This document shows positions 33,816-44,789 of a stretch of DNA of 64,000 nt, in pieces. The notes below the pieces were generated by a model. It saw only the letters and a list, made by a program, of their open reading frames with translations. It searched no databases and had not been told where the DNA came from. Numbering within the stretch: position 1 is the stretch's first letter; every line of letters starts with the position of its first letter. Position numbers and translations under genes: made by a program. The DNA comes from Chamaelirium japonicum (Eukaryota; Streptophyta; Magnoliopsida; Liliales; Melanthiaceae), in the NCBI GenBank assembly GCA_947650365.1, contig OX393549.1:36265335-36329334 (forward strand), in the 5' to 3' direction.

Positions 33816-35050
33816 TAAACACCACAATCATACCTCAAATACAGTATGACTTTAAACTTAATGATAATAACAAATAAATCAACAAAAAATGATGTATAAT
33901 ATTTCTTCAAAACTTACCCATTTGCTTGCATTTTGTAGTCTTCTTTACCGTTTTGATCATTTCATGCTCCTTCAAAAGCAGATTTATAAGTCATGGTATA
34001 TGAAATAATTGGGAGGATGTAGAAGAAGATATTGGTTGTATTTTTGTACTTTTTGGAGGGGTTTTTGCATATGGAATCAACAACCATCATCATTTTTTTT
34101 CTTCTGTATGTCTAATACCCCCAAGTACTAATGTTGTTGGCTGTGATTTATTGAGATGAAAAAATATTTACAGTCCCATATGTGAAGAATATTTATGTCT
34201 ACATCTGTAACTTTATTATTTAAATTAACTAAATTATGAATGGTGTTGGTCCAACCCACATGGATTGCAAATCTTTATGCCTATTCCTCTAATGATTCAG
34301 ACTTATTTTCTTGAATGTCGATTCAGTTCTAAAATTCATGAGAAACAAATATTATTAAATCCTATATGAATACATAAATAAAAATTATCATCTACTGGTG
34401 CATTTAAAAATATACTATGAAAGAAAATGAGATTGGAATACAGTACCATAAAATATATATCTATTATCATTATTGAGTGTATGGTAAATGAACTAGACAC
34501 CCTATGTATATTATATCGGTCCAAAATGTGGGACATATATGGATTCACATGCTGTAAAATATGAGAAAAAGTCTGATAAAGTTACATAAATAAATAAATA
34601 ATTTTAAGGTACGCAAAAAAATTAAGGCAGAATTACTTACATCATTTTCGACCCAAGTTTTTTCAGCATACAAATCATGTAAAAGTGCAGGGGTAATGGA
34701 AACCGATTCAATTTGGGGTTTATCGATCCCTACATTATAAACAAGAAGATATGATTGAAAACCGATAAATATTAATTAACAATATATAAAAATAAAAAAA
34801 TTAAGAACTTACAAGTTTTTGTTTGTTTACATCAATAAAATACAATAGTGTTTTTCTTTCTCGAGTAGAGAGTTACTTCATCCATTTTGCAGGGAGGATC
34901 TGTTTCTTTTCAATGAAGTCATCTTTAAGTTTTTTCTTTCTTTGGTTTTTTCAAGGTGATTTTAAATACTTATTTGGTTTTTTTTCTCTTACCAGCATCC
35001 TATACATAGTTATAAATATGTTATATAAATAACAAAAAATGCGCAGGCAC
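33816..35050 (-). pseudogene. Ulp1-like (C48) protease gene, exons right of the nested insertion
   Basis: Minus-strand exons, in coding order. A basic segment KPNKYLKSP (34980-34954) comes first. The next exon ends at 34641 (IESVSITPALLHDLYAEK, then END) with a GTAAGT donor. The following exon starts at 34551 after CAG (HVNPYMSHILDRYNIHR). A short exon then ends at 33918 (DYKMQANGG-) before an 84-bp intron (33834-33917). The last exon starts at 33833 with YDCG, the catalytic-cysteine block, and runs into the target duplication. The domain order fits Ulp1-type proteases. I could not place the catalytic His. Some exons contain stops, so the copy is decayed. Confidence 0.65.
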
Positions 35051-35110
35051 CATACAATGAAGACGTTGGCGCTATACTATGGAGGCACCGGCGCCATACT
35101 ATGGAGGGAA
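35041..35110 (+). repeat. MULE-specific GC-rich repeat, block 3
   Basis: GGCACCATACAATG.., TTGGCGCTATACTATGG and GGCACCGGCGCCATAC. Same family as the blocks at 11660 and 12711. Confidence 0.6.
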
Positions 35111-35124
35111 ACATACCTGGTTTT

Positions 35125-35860
35125 TTCCCTCTTCTTCTGATGAAATTGTGTCAATCTGCTTCTCCTCCTTCTCATCCTCCTTCTTCCTCTCCTTCTCCTC
35201 CTCCATTTTCCACTCATCTTTCTCGTTCTTCTTACTCTCGGCGTCCTCCCTCCTCTTTCTCTCCTCCATCTTCTTCGTCTCCTCATCCCCCCTCATCTTC
35301 CTCTTCTCCTCCTCCTTTCTCCTCTCCTCCTCCTTCCTCATCTTCCTCTTATCCTCCTCCCTCCTCTTTCTCTCCTCATCCTCCCTCCACTTCCTCTACT
35401 CCTCCTCCCCCTCCCCCTTCTTTTTTTCCTCCCTCTTCTTCTTCTCCTTCTCCTCCTCCTCCTCCTCCTCCCCCTCCCTCTCCTTCTCCTTCCCCCTTCT
35501 CCTCCTCCTTCATCTTCCTCTCCTCCCCCCTTCTCCTCCTCCTCCATCTTCCTCTCCTCCTCCTCCCCGTCCCTCTTCTTTCTCTCCTCTCCTCCTCCTC
35601 CTCCCTCTTCCTCTCCTCCTCCTCCTCCCTTTCTTTCTTTCCTCCTCCTCCTCCTCCCTCTTCCTCTTCGTCTTTATCCTCTCATCCCCCTCACTCTGTT
35701 TTTTCTCCTCCACCTCCTCCTCCTCCTCCCCCCTCTTCGTACTTTCCTCCTCCTCCTCCCTTTTGGCCTCTTCCTGCTCCCCCACTCCTCCTTATTCTGT
35801 TTCTGCTGTTGTTGTTGCTGCTGTTGTTGCTGCTACTATTGTTGTTGTTGTTGTTGTGTT
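35125..35860 (-). repeat. Glu/Arg-coding low-complexity tract in the DUF1985/Ulp1-like gene
   Basis: Plus strand is a CTCCTC/CTTCCT pyrimidine tract. The minus strand reads as GAG/GAA/AGG codons (EEERKEEEKRK...). It ends in a GTT/GTTGCT tract that gives Asn or Ser runs. It lies between DUF1985 exon 3 and the protease exons, where acidic low-complexity linkers would be expected. The Ser/Pro-rich plus-strand frames are shadows. Confidence 0.7.
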
Positions 35861-35906
35861 TCATCATAATAGATATTACAAAATTGGGGATCTTCGGCAA
35901 GAACAT

Positions 35907-37400
35907 CTAAAAGTTTTGCAAATAGAGATTTATTATGGTCTCAACTATCATTTCAAGTTGTGCCACTCTTGCTTCTAAACAATGGAACACATCATCCTCC
36001 ATTTCATTACTATTATTTTTCGTTCTCAAAAAAGTTTGAGGAGACTCTATTTTTGCTTCTGCTTCTTTATCAATCCAATCATCCAATGGAGAGACATTAT
36101 TAGACTTTCTCTCAGCCTCTTCCTCCTCAACCACCACTACATGGTTCTTCTTCTTCAACAACTTCTTTTTCTTTACTTGAAAATCCCCTTCAAATCCCAT
36201 AATTTCTTTCAAAGACAATTTAATCTCATCCAAAATCAGAACCTACAAGATAATAAAAAATAACAGGGTTAACAAAATATAAAGAATATAAAAAGGCACC
36301 GGTGCCATACACACAAAGCGCCGACGCCCAATGTACACAAGGCACCGACGCCTAATACACCAAGTGCCGCCGCCCATTACACCAGGTGCCGGCGCTTAAT
36401 AAATAAGGCGTCGGCGCCCAATACACAATGGGTCGTTGCTTTGTTCATTAACAAGAATTCAATACACAAGGCTCTCCAATACTCAATAACACTTCAAAGA
36501 CATTCAAAGACAATTTTAATAACATTTCAAAGACATCATAATAACACAAATGAGATTAAATACATACATCCTTATTGCTGAAGAATTTGACAACTTCGTC
36601 ATAAGTAACACTCTCACAATTGTACCAATTATATATCCTTGGAAGTAGTCCTTTGATCTCTTTAGTTGCACAAAGATTTTCCAATTCTGGAATCCTCTCA
36701 AAATACCAAGCCTAGAAGAGTATATGGAATTATTTAACTATATAAATATAAAAAAAAATATTATTGTTTAGGAATTTTGCACACCTGCAAAGCTTTGGCA
36801 TAACCGAACAAATTGTACTTTGATGGCTGTCTTTGTCCCAAGTTTGTTAGATTCACCGCATGCTTCAATGCTTCATATGCAATGTCTCCCCATAGGTGAT
36901 TGTTGAAAGCCTCAATGTAGTTAGTAAGTCTGACATAGGACATAATGATGCCGGTAGAGGTGTTGGTCCCAAGAATATAGTTGTCCAATATAAGTACGAG
37001 AGCATCAGAATCTGAATTGCATCCGGTTATTATAGACTTAATATCCTTATGTGTCACCTTATTTATCCACCCAGAAAAATAGACATTCATCAGTTGGCCA
37101 CCACTAAAATCATCGATTTCAGTTGGGTTTTTCTTGCGGTTGTGTCGTAGTCCAAGGATTGCATAGAATTCATTCTTATAAAAAAACATTGTTTTACACC
37201 CAATTTTGAAGTTAAGATCTGCAATATGTTTTTGAAACATAAAATGATTTACTTGTGGAATGAACATCACTGCAGAATTTTTTAAATCCAACAGAAGGCC
37301 AAAGTAAAATTCCCTAAGCATCTCCATCCTTTTAGGGAATCTTCAAAAAATATCCAAAATCTTCATGATGAAATGATTTATAGAATGTTTCACAGGCCGA
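35907..37400 (-). pseudogene. DUF1985-domain gene of the MULE (N-terminal part of the Ulp1-like protein)
   Basis: Exon 1 (about 37400-36786) contains HSINHFIMKILDIF, then after a frame break MEMLREFYFGLLLDLKNS, FYAILGLRHNRKKNP, DALVLILDNYILG and YIEAFNNHLWGDIAYEAL through KYNLFGYAKALQ. Exon 2 is 36711-36568 (AWYFERIPELENLCATK ... FSNKD) after a 74-bp GT-AG intron in phase. Exon 3 starts at 36242 (VLILDEIKLSLKEIMGF) and ends in a stop at 35907. The 'LGLR..', 'LVLILD..L' and 'YA.ALQ-AWYFE.IP.L' landmarks are those of DUF1985, a domain found with Ulp1 proteases in plant MULEs. Confidence 0.8.
36294..36440 (+). repeat. MULE-specific GC-rich repeat, block 4 (in intron)
   Basis: Six or seven units such as AAAGCGCCGACGCCCAATGT and GGTGCCGGCGCTTAAT, lying inside the intron between DUF1985 exons 2 and 3. 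Confidence 0.7.
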
Positions 37401-37539
37401 GCCTTCCAATCACCTCCCTCAAATTTCCCCGTTGCTTTTACCTTGCGTTTTAATTCTGGAGGACTCTTGGATAATGAAAAAAATTCTGAGTGATCTTTCA
37501 AAATGGGTTTTTTTTTTTTGGATCTAACACTGAAAGGGT

Positions 37540-37660
37540 GCCTTGTGAAAGAGGCATCTTGTGAAAGAGGCGCCTTGTGAAAGGGTGTTGGCGCCTAGTG
37601 AAGAGGTGTTGGTGCCTTCTAAGAGGGGCGCCGGTGAAAAGGTGCCAACACCTTGTGAGA
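37540..37660 (+). repeat. MULE-specific GC-rich repeat, block 5
   Basis: Units pairing GGCGCC with TTGTGAAAGAG spacers, 5' of the DUF1985 gene. A further small direct repeat GATCTCCAGCGACGAG follows near 37858-37930. Confidence 0.6.
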
Positions 37661-38111
37661 GAGGAGTACCTATACGATTTTTTAGGGTTTCTTGGCACCG
37701 TAGAAACCCTAAAAATTCTATAGTTATGGGGACTAGGGTTTCTAGGGTTTCAAATGAATAACGACATAATGTGAGGAGGAGTATATATACAATTTTCTAC
37801 GACTTCAGCTTTAAGGCAACCCCCGACCTTCTTTGTCTTTGGTGTCTGGAAGCATGATCTCCGACGACGAGTAGAAGTTAACAGATCTCCAGCGACGAGT
37901 AGAAGTTAACTGATCTCCAGCGACGAGCAAAAAGGGCAAGAAGAAGAACCGTTTACACTTTTATCGGTTTACCTACCAACAATTACTTTTTAAAGGTATA
38001 TTGGTCACAAAAAAGCAATAGTTGTTCGGATATGAAATTTCGCATGTGTGGAGGGCTAAAAAAGTAATGCAAAAAGCAACCGGGTCTATTCCCAGCAATA
38101 CGACAGAGTTG

Positions 38112-38131
38112 GGGGCCATTATGGGAAAAAC
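38112..38131 (-). other. Probable right end of the MULE
   Basis: GGGGCCATTATGGGAAAAAC, read on the minus strand as GTTTTTCCCATAATGGCCCC, resembles MULE termini. MULE coding and repeat content stop before it and a separate MITE starts 16 bp later. The partner end is lost, so this is not proven. Confidence 0.4.
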
Positions 38132-38147
38132 CTCTTACTCACATAAA

Positions 38148-38426
38148 AGGAGTTTTGCATACACCTACGTGATAAAAATTGGTATTATATAAAACGCACC
38201 ATCTTTTAACTTTTATTGATAACCCCCTGATATTTTCTGACATTTAATAAAACCACCCTCAAGGCTATATTATGATGGTAGATTATGGTTTTATATAACA
38301 TCATAATGTAGCCATGTGGTGTTTTTTTATTAAATATCATAATATGTTAGGGAGTTATTAATAAAATTTAAAAACAGGGGTCTATTGTAATATCAATGTT
38401 TGTATGGGGGTGTATGCAAAATCCCT
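38148..38426. mobile_element. 279-bp MITE with 7-bp duplication
   Basis: Begins AGGAGTTTTGCATACACC and ends GGGTGTATGCAAAATCCCT, an inverted pair with one or two mismatches. Internal sequence is also palindromic (GGCTATATTATGATG with CATCATAATGTAGCC). ACATAAA lies at 38141-38147 and 38427-38433. It has no coding capacity. The superfamily is not certain. Confidence 0.8.
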
Positions 38427-38861
38427 ACATAAAACGTCAAGAGATGTAGACACATCGAAAAACCCGGATGAAGACCTGGATGCACTTGAAGGATAACCCG
38501 CAGACAAAGCACCACTATCTATTTATTCCTTCTTTTCACTCCTTTCTTCATCATTCTCTTCTCTTTCTCTCTTCATTCCTTCCTCTCTTCTCTCTCCTTG
38601 AGGCAAACCCTAGATCGGGTTTCTCTTCTGTTTTTGTCCTTTAATTTGCCCTCTCAATCCTCTATCTTAAAAGAACCATTTCACCATGGTTACTGGCCGC
38701 CGTGCTCCCAAGAGCATCCAAGAGCCCAGGGTGGAGCACCATACCAACGCCCCTTGGATCCTTCTTCCTCTCCTGTCACCCTCTCTTATTCGTAAACTAT
38801 CTCGAATAACTTTCATAGCTTCTTGATCCCTTTGAGACCCTAGAGCGACCCATGCTCCCCC
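38427..38861 (+). other. Possible 5' leader and short ORF of an interrupted gene
   Basis: A CT-rich leader-like stretch (38520-38600, then AAACCCTAGATCGGG) is followed by an ATG in good context (ACCATGG, 38686). This opens a 46-codon frame (MVTGRRAPKSIQEPRVEHH...) ending at 38826. A copia LTR begins 35 bp later. It could be a gene's first exon or noise. I do not recognise the protein. Confidence 0.25.
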
Positions 38862-39359
38862 TGTTGGACGATTTTCATCCACGATACGGAATAGGATCTA
38901 GGCGATCTATGTCGCAATAATTCGATAGGAAGAGAATAGTATCTGATGATCGGAGATAATGGCGATGATCTAGGCAAGGAAGTGATCCGCGACAGCACGA
39001 TCTTCACGGGAAGAGAGGAATCCACGAGAGAAACTTATACCCTTGTTCTCCAAAAGCCAAAGGATATGGCTCACGACATGTAAGGCACAATGGTGAGACG
39101 CCCCTCTATATATAGACTGTCAACCGATCTTCTAACCCATCAAGGAAATCTAGTCGATTGGAGATAAACACTCCTAACGGATAGGATTCCACCCAACCTA
39201 TTAAGCATGGTTATCTTGAACACGTCCCGACTTGATCACAAGGATCGAGACCCAGTGGATTTATCCCACTAACATCTTAGTACCTCTTTTAACAGTTTGA
39301 CCCAATCGGGGTTTTGGCAAACAGTTTTGATCCCTAAGGCCACATGGTGAAACCTAACA
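38862..39359 (-). repeat. 3' LTR of the minus-strand copia remnant
   Basis: 498 bp bounded by TGTTGG and CCTAACA. The adjoining polypurine tract confirms its inner edge. No second copy lies in the window. Confidence 0.75.
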
Positions 39360-39372
39360 GTCTCCCACTTGG

Positions 39373-42300
39373 CCCAAAAAACAACATTGAATAATTTTAA
39401 AATTAATTTTAAATAAAATATTTTTCTCCCAGTCGGTACCTTTTGAAAACTCGAGTGGTCACTTTGAATTTTTAGAAAACCTGCATGTTAAAAGATGCCA
39501 AGACTTGTGTCCTTAAACTGTCACTTAAACTCAAGAGAATCACTAATGGCTAATCATGAAAACTATTATGATTTCGATATCGCAAGGCCGTTCCATGGTT
39601 CAACTGTTAGTACCTCTAAGGAGCCAAGTGTATGCCTTTATGGTGGTTTTATTGGAGTGTTTTTTTTGGATAGTACACCACTATAGGTGATCAATAATTG
39701 ATGTACTTCCAATAGTATCTCACTTCACATATATGAGCAGATGTGTGTTATCCCGATATCTTACTGCTAATCACCATGCGAAGTCCATCACCAAATTATC
39801 CAGGATGAAGGCTTATGAACATGGTGCCTACCCATATTTAGCCCAAGCATTAAGAGTTATGTGTAGACTCTCAGGCAATCAACTTGATATTTACTAGCTA
39901 CCGCCATGTACCCTCCGTCACCCTTATCTTTTATGCATGTGCAATAGATACATACATGTATGATATTGTAAGGAAATAAATACATTGTATTATTAAGTTA
40001 AATAATTATAAAAGATACTTGCAGAACTCCCACTAAACAATAGAATCAAAGGATTCCATAATACCCATACTGGTAACATTCCCCTTAAATACACTAGTCT
40101 CCAATGCCTTAATCAATGGATCTGCGGTCATCATGGAGGTAAAAATATGAGAAATTTTTTAATAACTTTATCCTCGATATTTTCTATCAAGAACGGCTAC
40201 TTCAGCTTGATATGCTTGTTCGATCTTGTCAGTCACCTGAGCATTTTTCACAAACTACACTGCAGTCTCATTCTCACACAAAATGTTTATTGGTCACTGA
40301 ATTGAATCAACGATTCTCAGCTCAGAAACAAAGCTCTTAAACCATGAAGCATGTCTGGCAGCCTCGCGGGATGCAATGTATTCAACTTTCATTATCGAAG
40401 TTGCTATCAGATATTGTTTATTACTTCTCCATGACACGACACCTCCTGCCATCAAGAATATATATTCTGATGTAGACTTCAGACTATCACGGCAACTAAC
40501 AAAATCTGAATCTGAATATCCTAGAACTTCAAGTTCTTCGGATCTTCTATAAACTAGGATAAAATCTTTCGTCCACTGTAAGTACCTAAGTACTTTCTTT
40601 ATGCATTGCTCATATAGCCTGCCCGGATTTTACTAATATCTTTCCAACATTCCAACTACAAAACTGATGTAGGGTCTGATGTAGGTTATAGTATACATGA
40701 GACTACCAAGAGCTGAAGCATACTCTTTGACATTTACCTTCCGCTTCTCGAAATCATTCTTGGGACACTGCTCCTTACTGAAAACATCTCCTTTAATCAC
40801 ATGAGTCTCGCTAGTGTTGCAACTAGACATGTTATACATTTTCAGAACTTTATCAATCTATGTCTTTTGGGATAAATCTAGGCATCCTGTAACTATGTTC
40901 CTCCGAATCTTAATGCCTAACACATATTCTACCGGCCTTAAATCTTTTATGTCAAAGTTCATGGACATAAAATGTTTGGTGTCTTGCAGCATATGAAAAC
41001 TATTACTAACAAGAAGTATGTCATCCACGTACAATACCAAGATCACAAATTTGTTACCACTGAACTTGAAGTAAATTCATTGATCCTTGGGATTTTCCTG
41101 GAAACCATGCCCAATAATAACATAATCAAATTCATGTACCACTGTCGAGAAGCTTGCTTTAGGTCGTAGATAGATTTCTTCAATCTGCAAACGAGATTTT
41201 ATTTCTTAATTTGAAAGCTCAAACCCTTCAAGTTCCTTCATGTAAATCTCCTCCTCAAGATTACCATTGAGGAAAGTAGTCTGCACATCCATCTAATAGA
41301 GTTCCAAATCAAAGTGCATGTGCTACCAGTTCCATGATCACTCTTAGAGAGTCTTTCTTCGAGACAGGCGAGAATGTCTCTTGAAAGTCTATACCCTCTT
41401 TCTTCTTAAAGCCTTTAGCAACTAGCCGTGCCTTGAACCTCTCTACTTTATATTCAGAATCTTTCTTGGTTTTAAAGACCTATTTGCATTCTATGGCTCT
41501 GAATCCTTTTGCCGAAGGAGATAGTTCCCATACAGAGTTTTCATGGACTATAATTCTTCTTTCATGGCTTTAAATCATTGGTATGAGTTCTCTAAATTTA
41601 TGGCTTTCTGATAAATAATCGGATCATCTAGGACTGGATCTGTGTCCTCGTCAATCTCTTTCTATAGATAGCATTCATAATCACTAGAAATGACATATCT
41701 CCTTTCTCTAGTAGATCTCCTAAGAGGTTCAGGTGGAGCTACCACAAACTTGTTCAGGTTCTGCAACAGGTTCCTCTATGATTGTAACATCATCTGTGCA
41801 GGGTATTGGAAACCTTGAGATAAAGGTTGACGCAATAACTTGTTGATCATCATCAATGACCTTTTCAAAGACTACATCTCTTTGGCTCCCACTGACTTCA
41901 TCCTCCTCCAAAAATCTAGCATTATTAGTTTTAACAGTCTGCGTAGATTTGGAAGGGCATAAGAACCTAAATCCTTTGGATCTTTCTGGATAGCCAATAA
42001 ATTGACAGCTAACTGTCTTGGGATCCAGTTTGCATATGGCAGGGTTGTAAAGTTTTGCCTCCGCTCGATAACCCCAAACTCATAAGTGATAATTAAGACT
42101 TGGTTTTCTACCAGTCCATATCTCAAAAGGGGTTTTAGGCACTACTTTACTAGGGACACAATTCAGAATATATATTACCATTTTTATTGCCTCTCCCCAG
42201 AAACTTTTAGGCATGTATGAATGAGAAAACATGCAACAAACGATATTTTGATAAGTACGATTTCGCCTTCAACTACCCCATTCTGCAGTGGTATACCCGA

Positions 42301-42422
42301 AGTCGTGTATTGCGGTACAATGCCTTGCTTCCGCAAATATTCTATGAAATTTCCATGATTTACTCCGTCATGATCGATTCCTTTATAAGACTCTCCTCCT
42401 CGATCAGAATGGACAGACCTAA
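39373..42422 (-). pseudogene. Copia integrase, reverse transcriptase and RNase H remnant
   Basis: In minus order: integrase core (SVHSDRGGESYKGID, GIVPQYTTSGIP, around 42420-42230), the integrase C-terminal region (42126-41872), RT with LVLYVDDILLVSNS (41046-40990) and YVLGIKIRR, then EYASALGSLMYTITYIRPYI (40735-40660) and RNase H fragments to about 40080. Many stops and frame changes. Confidence 0.85.
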
Positions 42423-42582
42423 CACTACACCAAAATCAGGATTTAGTAACACAGCCAACTGTTATAAATATGTTTAGTAACACCAGAAAATCGTTAGGAA
42501 TATGGCATTACAGATATTTGTAACACTTTTTGGAACAATCGTTACTAATTGACCGTTACAAATTGTCTGTTTTGGTGTAGTG
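42423..42582. mobile_element. 160-bp CACTA-type MITE
   Basis: Starts CACTACACCAAAATCAG and ends CTGTTTTGGTGTAGTG, an almost perfect inverted pair with the CACTA terminus. A 3-bp duplication TAA flanks it (42420-42422, 42583-42585), the size expected for CACTA elements. It lies inside or at the broken edge of the copia integrase. Confidence 0.9.
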
Positions 42583-42761
42583 TAATCTTAAACATAGAGC
42601 AAAATAGAGATGAAACGGCATCCCCACCCCACCAGAAGTGAAAATTCGGACCTCACCCCTACTTGTGTTTTGGATTGTCCTCTTTGATGTTTCAAATATG
42701 ATGAATGAAATGGCCTTCACTCCTCGCTTCAATCCTATGGTGAAAGACATTAGGTCTAGAG

Positions 42762-43279
42762 TGGGGGTGTTCATGAGTCCGTTATTTGAGAAATTTGGAT
42801 CCGAAACCGCTGTTGATCGGTTCTCTAAAAAATGAAATTAATCGAATCGAACCAAAAGATTTAGTTGGTTCGGTTTGGTTCTATGAGTCAGTCAAATTGT
42901 TAAGACGACCTTAAACATAGAGCTAAATAACTAATATAAAAGCTACTACCTATTAAAACAAACAACTAAATAACCTAATGACAATCATGTCATACAAAGA
43001 TACAACCTCAACAATCGTTGAATCCTAATGTAATCCGACAAAGCAAATCTAAAGGCGACTGTTCAACGCACGCACACGTATATCCCAACGGTTCGGTGCT
43101 GGTTGATTCAGGTCACAAAACTTAGGATCCAAAACCAACCCAAACTGATCGGTTTAATTTTTTGATTTTTGAAACCGAACCTATTCAAACCAAATGTTTA
43201 AAAAATCCGGTCCAAACTGAACCAATTAGGCAGGTTTGGTTCGATTTACCGGGTCAATTTGAACCAATGAACATCCCTA
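42762..43279. mobile_element. 518-bp hAT-like MITE
   Basis: Ends TGGGGGTGTTCATGAG and AATGAACATCCCTA are inverted. A perfect 8-bp duplication GTCTAGAG flanks it (42754-42761, 43280-43287), which is the hAT size. The interior is rich in GGTTCGGTTTGG words and codes for nothing. Confidence 0.85.
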
Positions 43280-43287
43280 GTCTAGAG

Positions 43288-43711
43288 AGTTTATAGTTGG
43301 CCCTCAACAACCCCAGACTCGTAAGGCCATCTGGGCTCGATCCCAACTGGTCAAGCCACGTGCTCATCGCATTGACTGCGACCTATTCGACCTAAGCCGC
43401 CCCTCCTTCATCCTCTCGGCCCCATGCACCCTTTAAAGCAGCCGTTGGCCCCTCCACGTGATTGTCGTCATAAACCATCGTTTTTGTGAGCGGAGATCAG
43501 TATTGATCTCTCCACTGTTAATCCTCGTCGTCAACGCCTTCTCTCATTGTGAGCCTGAGACATGGATGACTATTGACTGCAGCCTTTATCTTTGCCACCC
43601 TGGCTTCCTTATCAATCTACAGAGTGGGTGGGCCCGGGCCAAGTTCCACGTTGGAAGGGGAAGTAGCAAGCATGTGGGATGTTTACCTGGCACTGTGGCA
43701 CACACACATAC

Positions 43712-43747
<36 letters not shown>

Positions 43748-44288
43748 CCAGGCTGTAGGTCGGACCATGTAGCAATGTAGGTGGATGCCCTGTAAAGGTG
43801 GGAGTTAACCTACTTTTTGAGCTGCAAGTCATACCCCCTCACGTGATGACGAGAATGACACGTGGATCCATCCAACGGTGAGGCGGCATGGGAGGGGATG
43901 GTCCTGTACTGAAGAAAAGAGAGAGAGAGAGAGATGTTTACGGTTTGGTTCGATCAGTTTTAAAGGTTTATTTGTCATCAAATCGATTGTGTCGGTTTTT
44001 AATTTAACGGAAAAGAAACCGAACCGGCTTAGATAAATCTACTATTGAGACAACCGATCCGAAGTAGGTTCGGTTTTTTCGGCTTTGTTTTAAAAATGAG
44101 ATTATGAACTAATTACCTTGAGTGCGATTATTTTTCCATCCATGAACTTCTAAATTGTGTTTATTCAATGTTATTTTAAATTATGTCCATAACAAATAGC
44201 ATTAGCTATGATATTAGTGTTATATAGCATGATTCTGAATCAAATTATGTTTTTGTTCATAATATGTTGATCATCAGATTAGTCAATA

Positions 44289-44329
<41 letters not shown>

Positions 44330-44789
44330 GGTAGGAGAGTGGGGGGACTTTTCTCACTAGAGAGAGAGAGAGTAGGGTAGGAGAGTGGAGAGAGAGAGAG
44401 AGAGAGAGAGAGTAGGGTAGGAGAGTGGGGGGACTTTTCTCGCTTGCTTTGTTTCCTTTCCAGCTTGCAGTATACTTGTAGTTGTAGAAGTGTGACGGCA
44501 TTAAAGGGTGGAACGAAGGGAAGCACATGTGCTCACATGCAAGCCCACATGATGGCCGCCTGCGTGATCTCCCGCGCCCGCCGGGACGGTCACGGTATGT
44601 AATGATGACCGAGAGGCTCTCTATTGCGCGCCAAAACCTTCAATTCGAAAGTGACACTTGACTGAGTTTCGCATTTGGTGGGGGCCCAATGCTTTTAATC
44701 CTCCGCCCGCCACACTACTACTCTAGAAAGAGAAGAATATCTTCTTTTTGATAACAAGGGTTTTTTAAACAAATAAATACTTAAAAAAT
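43288..44789. other. Intergenic DNA with GA microsatellites
   Basis: No gene seen. GA runs at about 43711-43743, 43917-43934, 44289-44327 and 44362-44412. The last two belong to a short duplicated block (GTAGGGTAGGAGAGTGG occurs three times, 44326-44430). Confidence 0.6.

Larger units (their letters stand above)
10242..38131 (+). mobile_element. Mutator-like element (MULE) with accessory genes, split by nested LTR insertions
   Basis: The element's own DNA is 10242-13166 plus 33816-38131 (about 7.2 kb). It is inferred because the minus-strand Ulp1-like gene reads continuously across 33816/13166 once the nested insertion is removed. It carries a transposase pseudogene (+), a GRF zinc-finger gene (-) and a DUF1985/Ulp1-like gene (-). 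A characteristic GC-rich repeat (variants of GGCGCCGGCGCC spaced by short AT-rich words) occurs at five places, only in these two halves. The right end is probably near 38131. The left end is lost at LTR B. MULEs carrying Ulp1-like genes (Kaonashi type) are known from plants. Confidence 0.75.
38862..42422 (-). mobile_element. Ty1/copia remnant with one LTR
   Basis: Minus orientation. The 3' LTR is 38862-39359 (TGTTAGG...TCCAACA on the minus strand), preceded by polypurine tract CCAAGTGGGAGAC (39360-39372). RNase H, RT and integrase parts follow up to 42422, where a CACTA MITE sits. No Gag and no 5' LTR are seen beyond the MITE, so the element is truncated. Confidence 0.85.

Noticed and set aside
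35079-35978. 299- and 269-residue Ser/Pro-rich plus-strand ORFs
   Set aside because: They read the pyrimidine strand of a low-complexity tract. The meaningful strand is minus, within the DUF1985/Ulp1-like gene.
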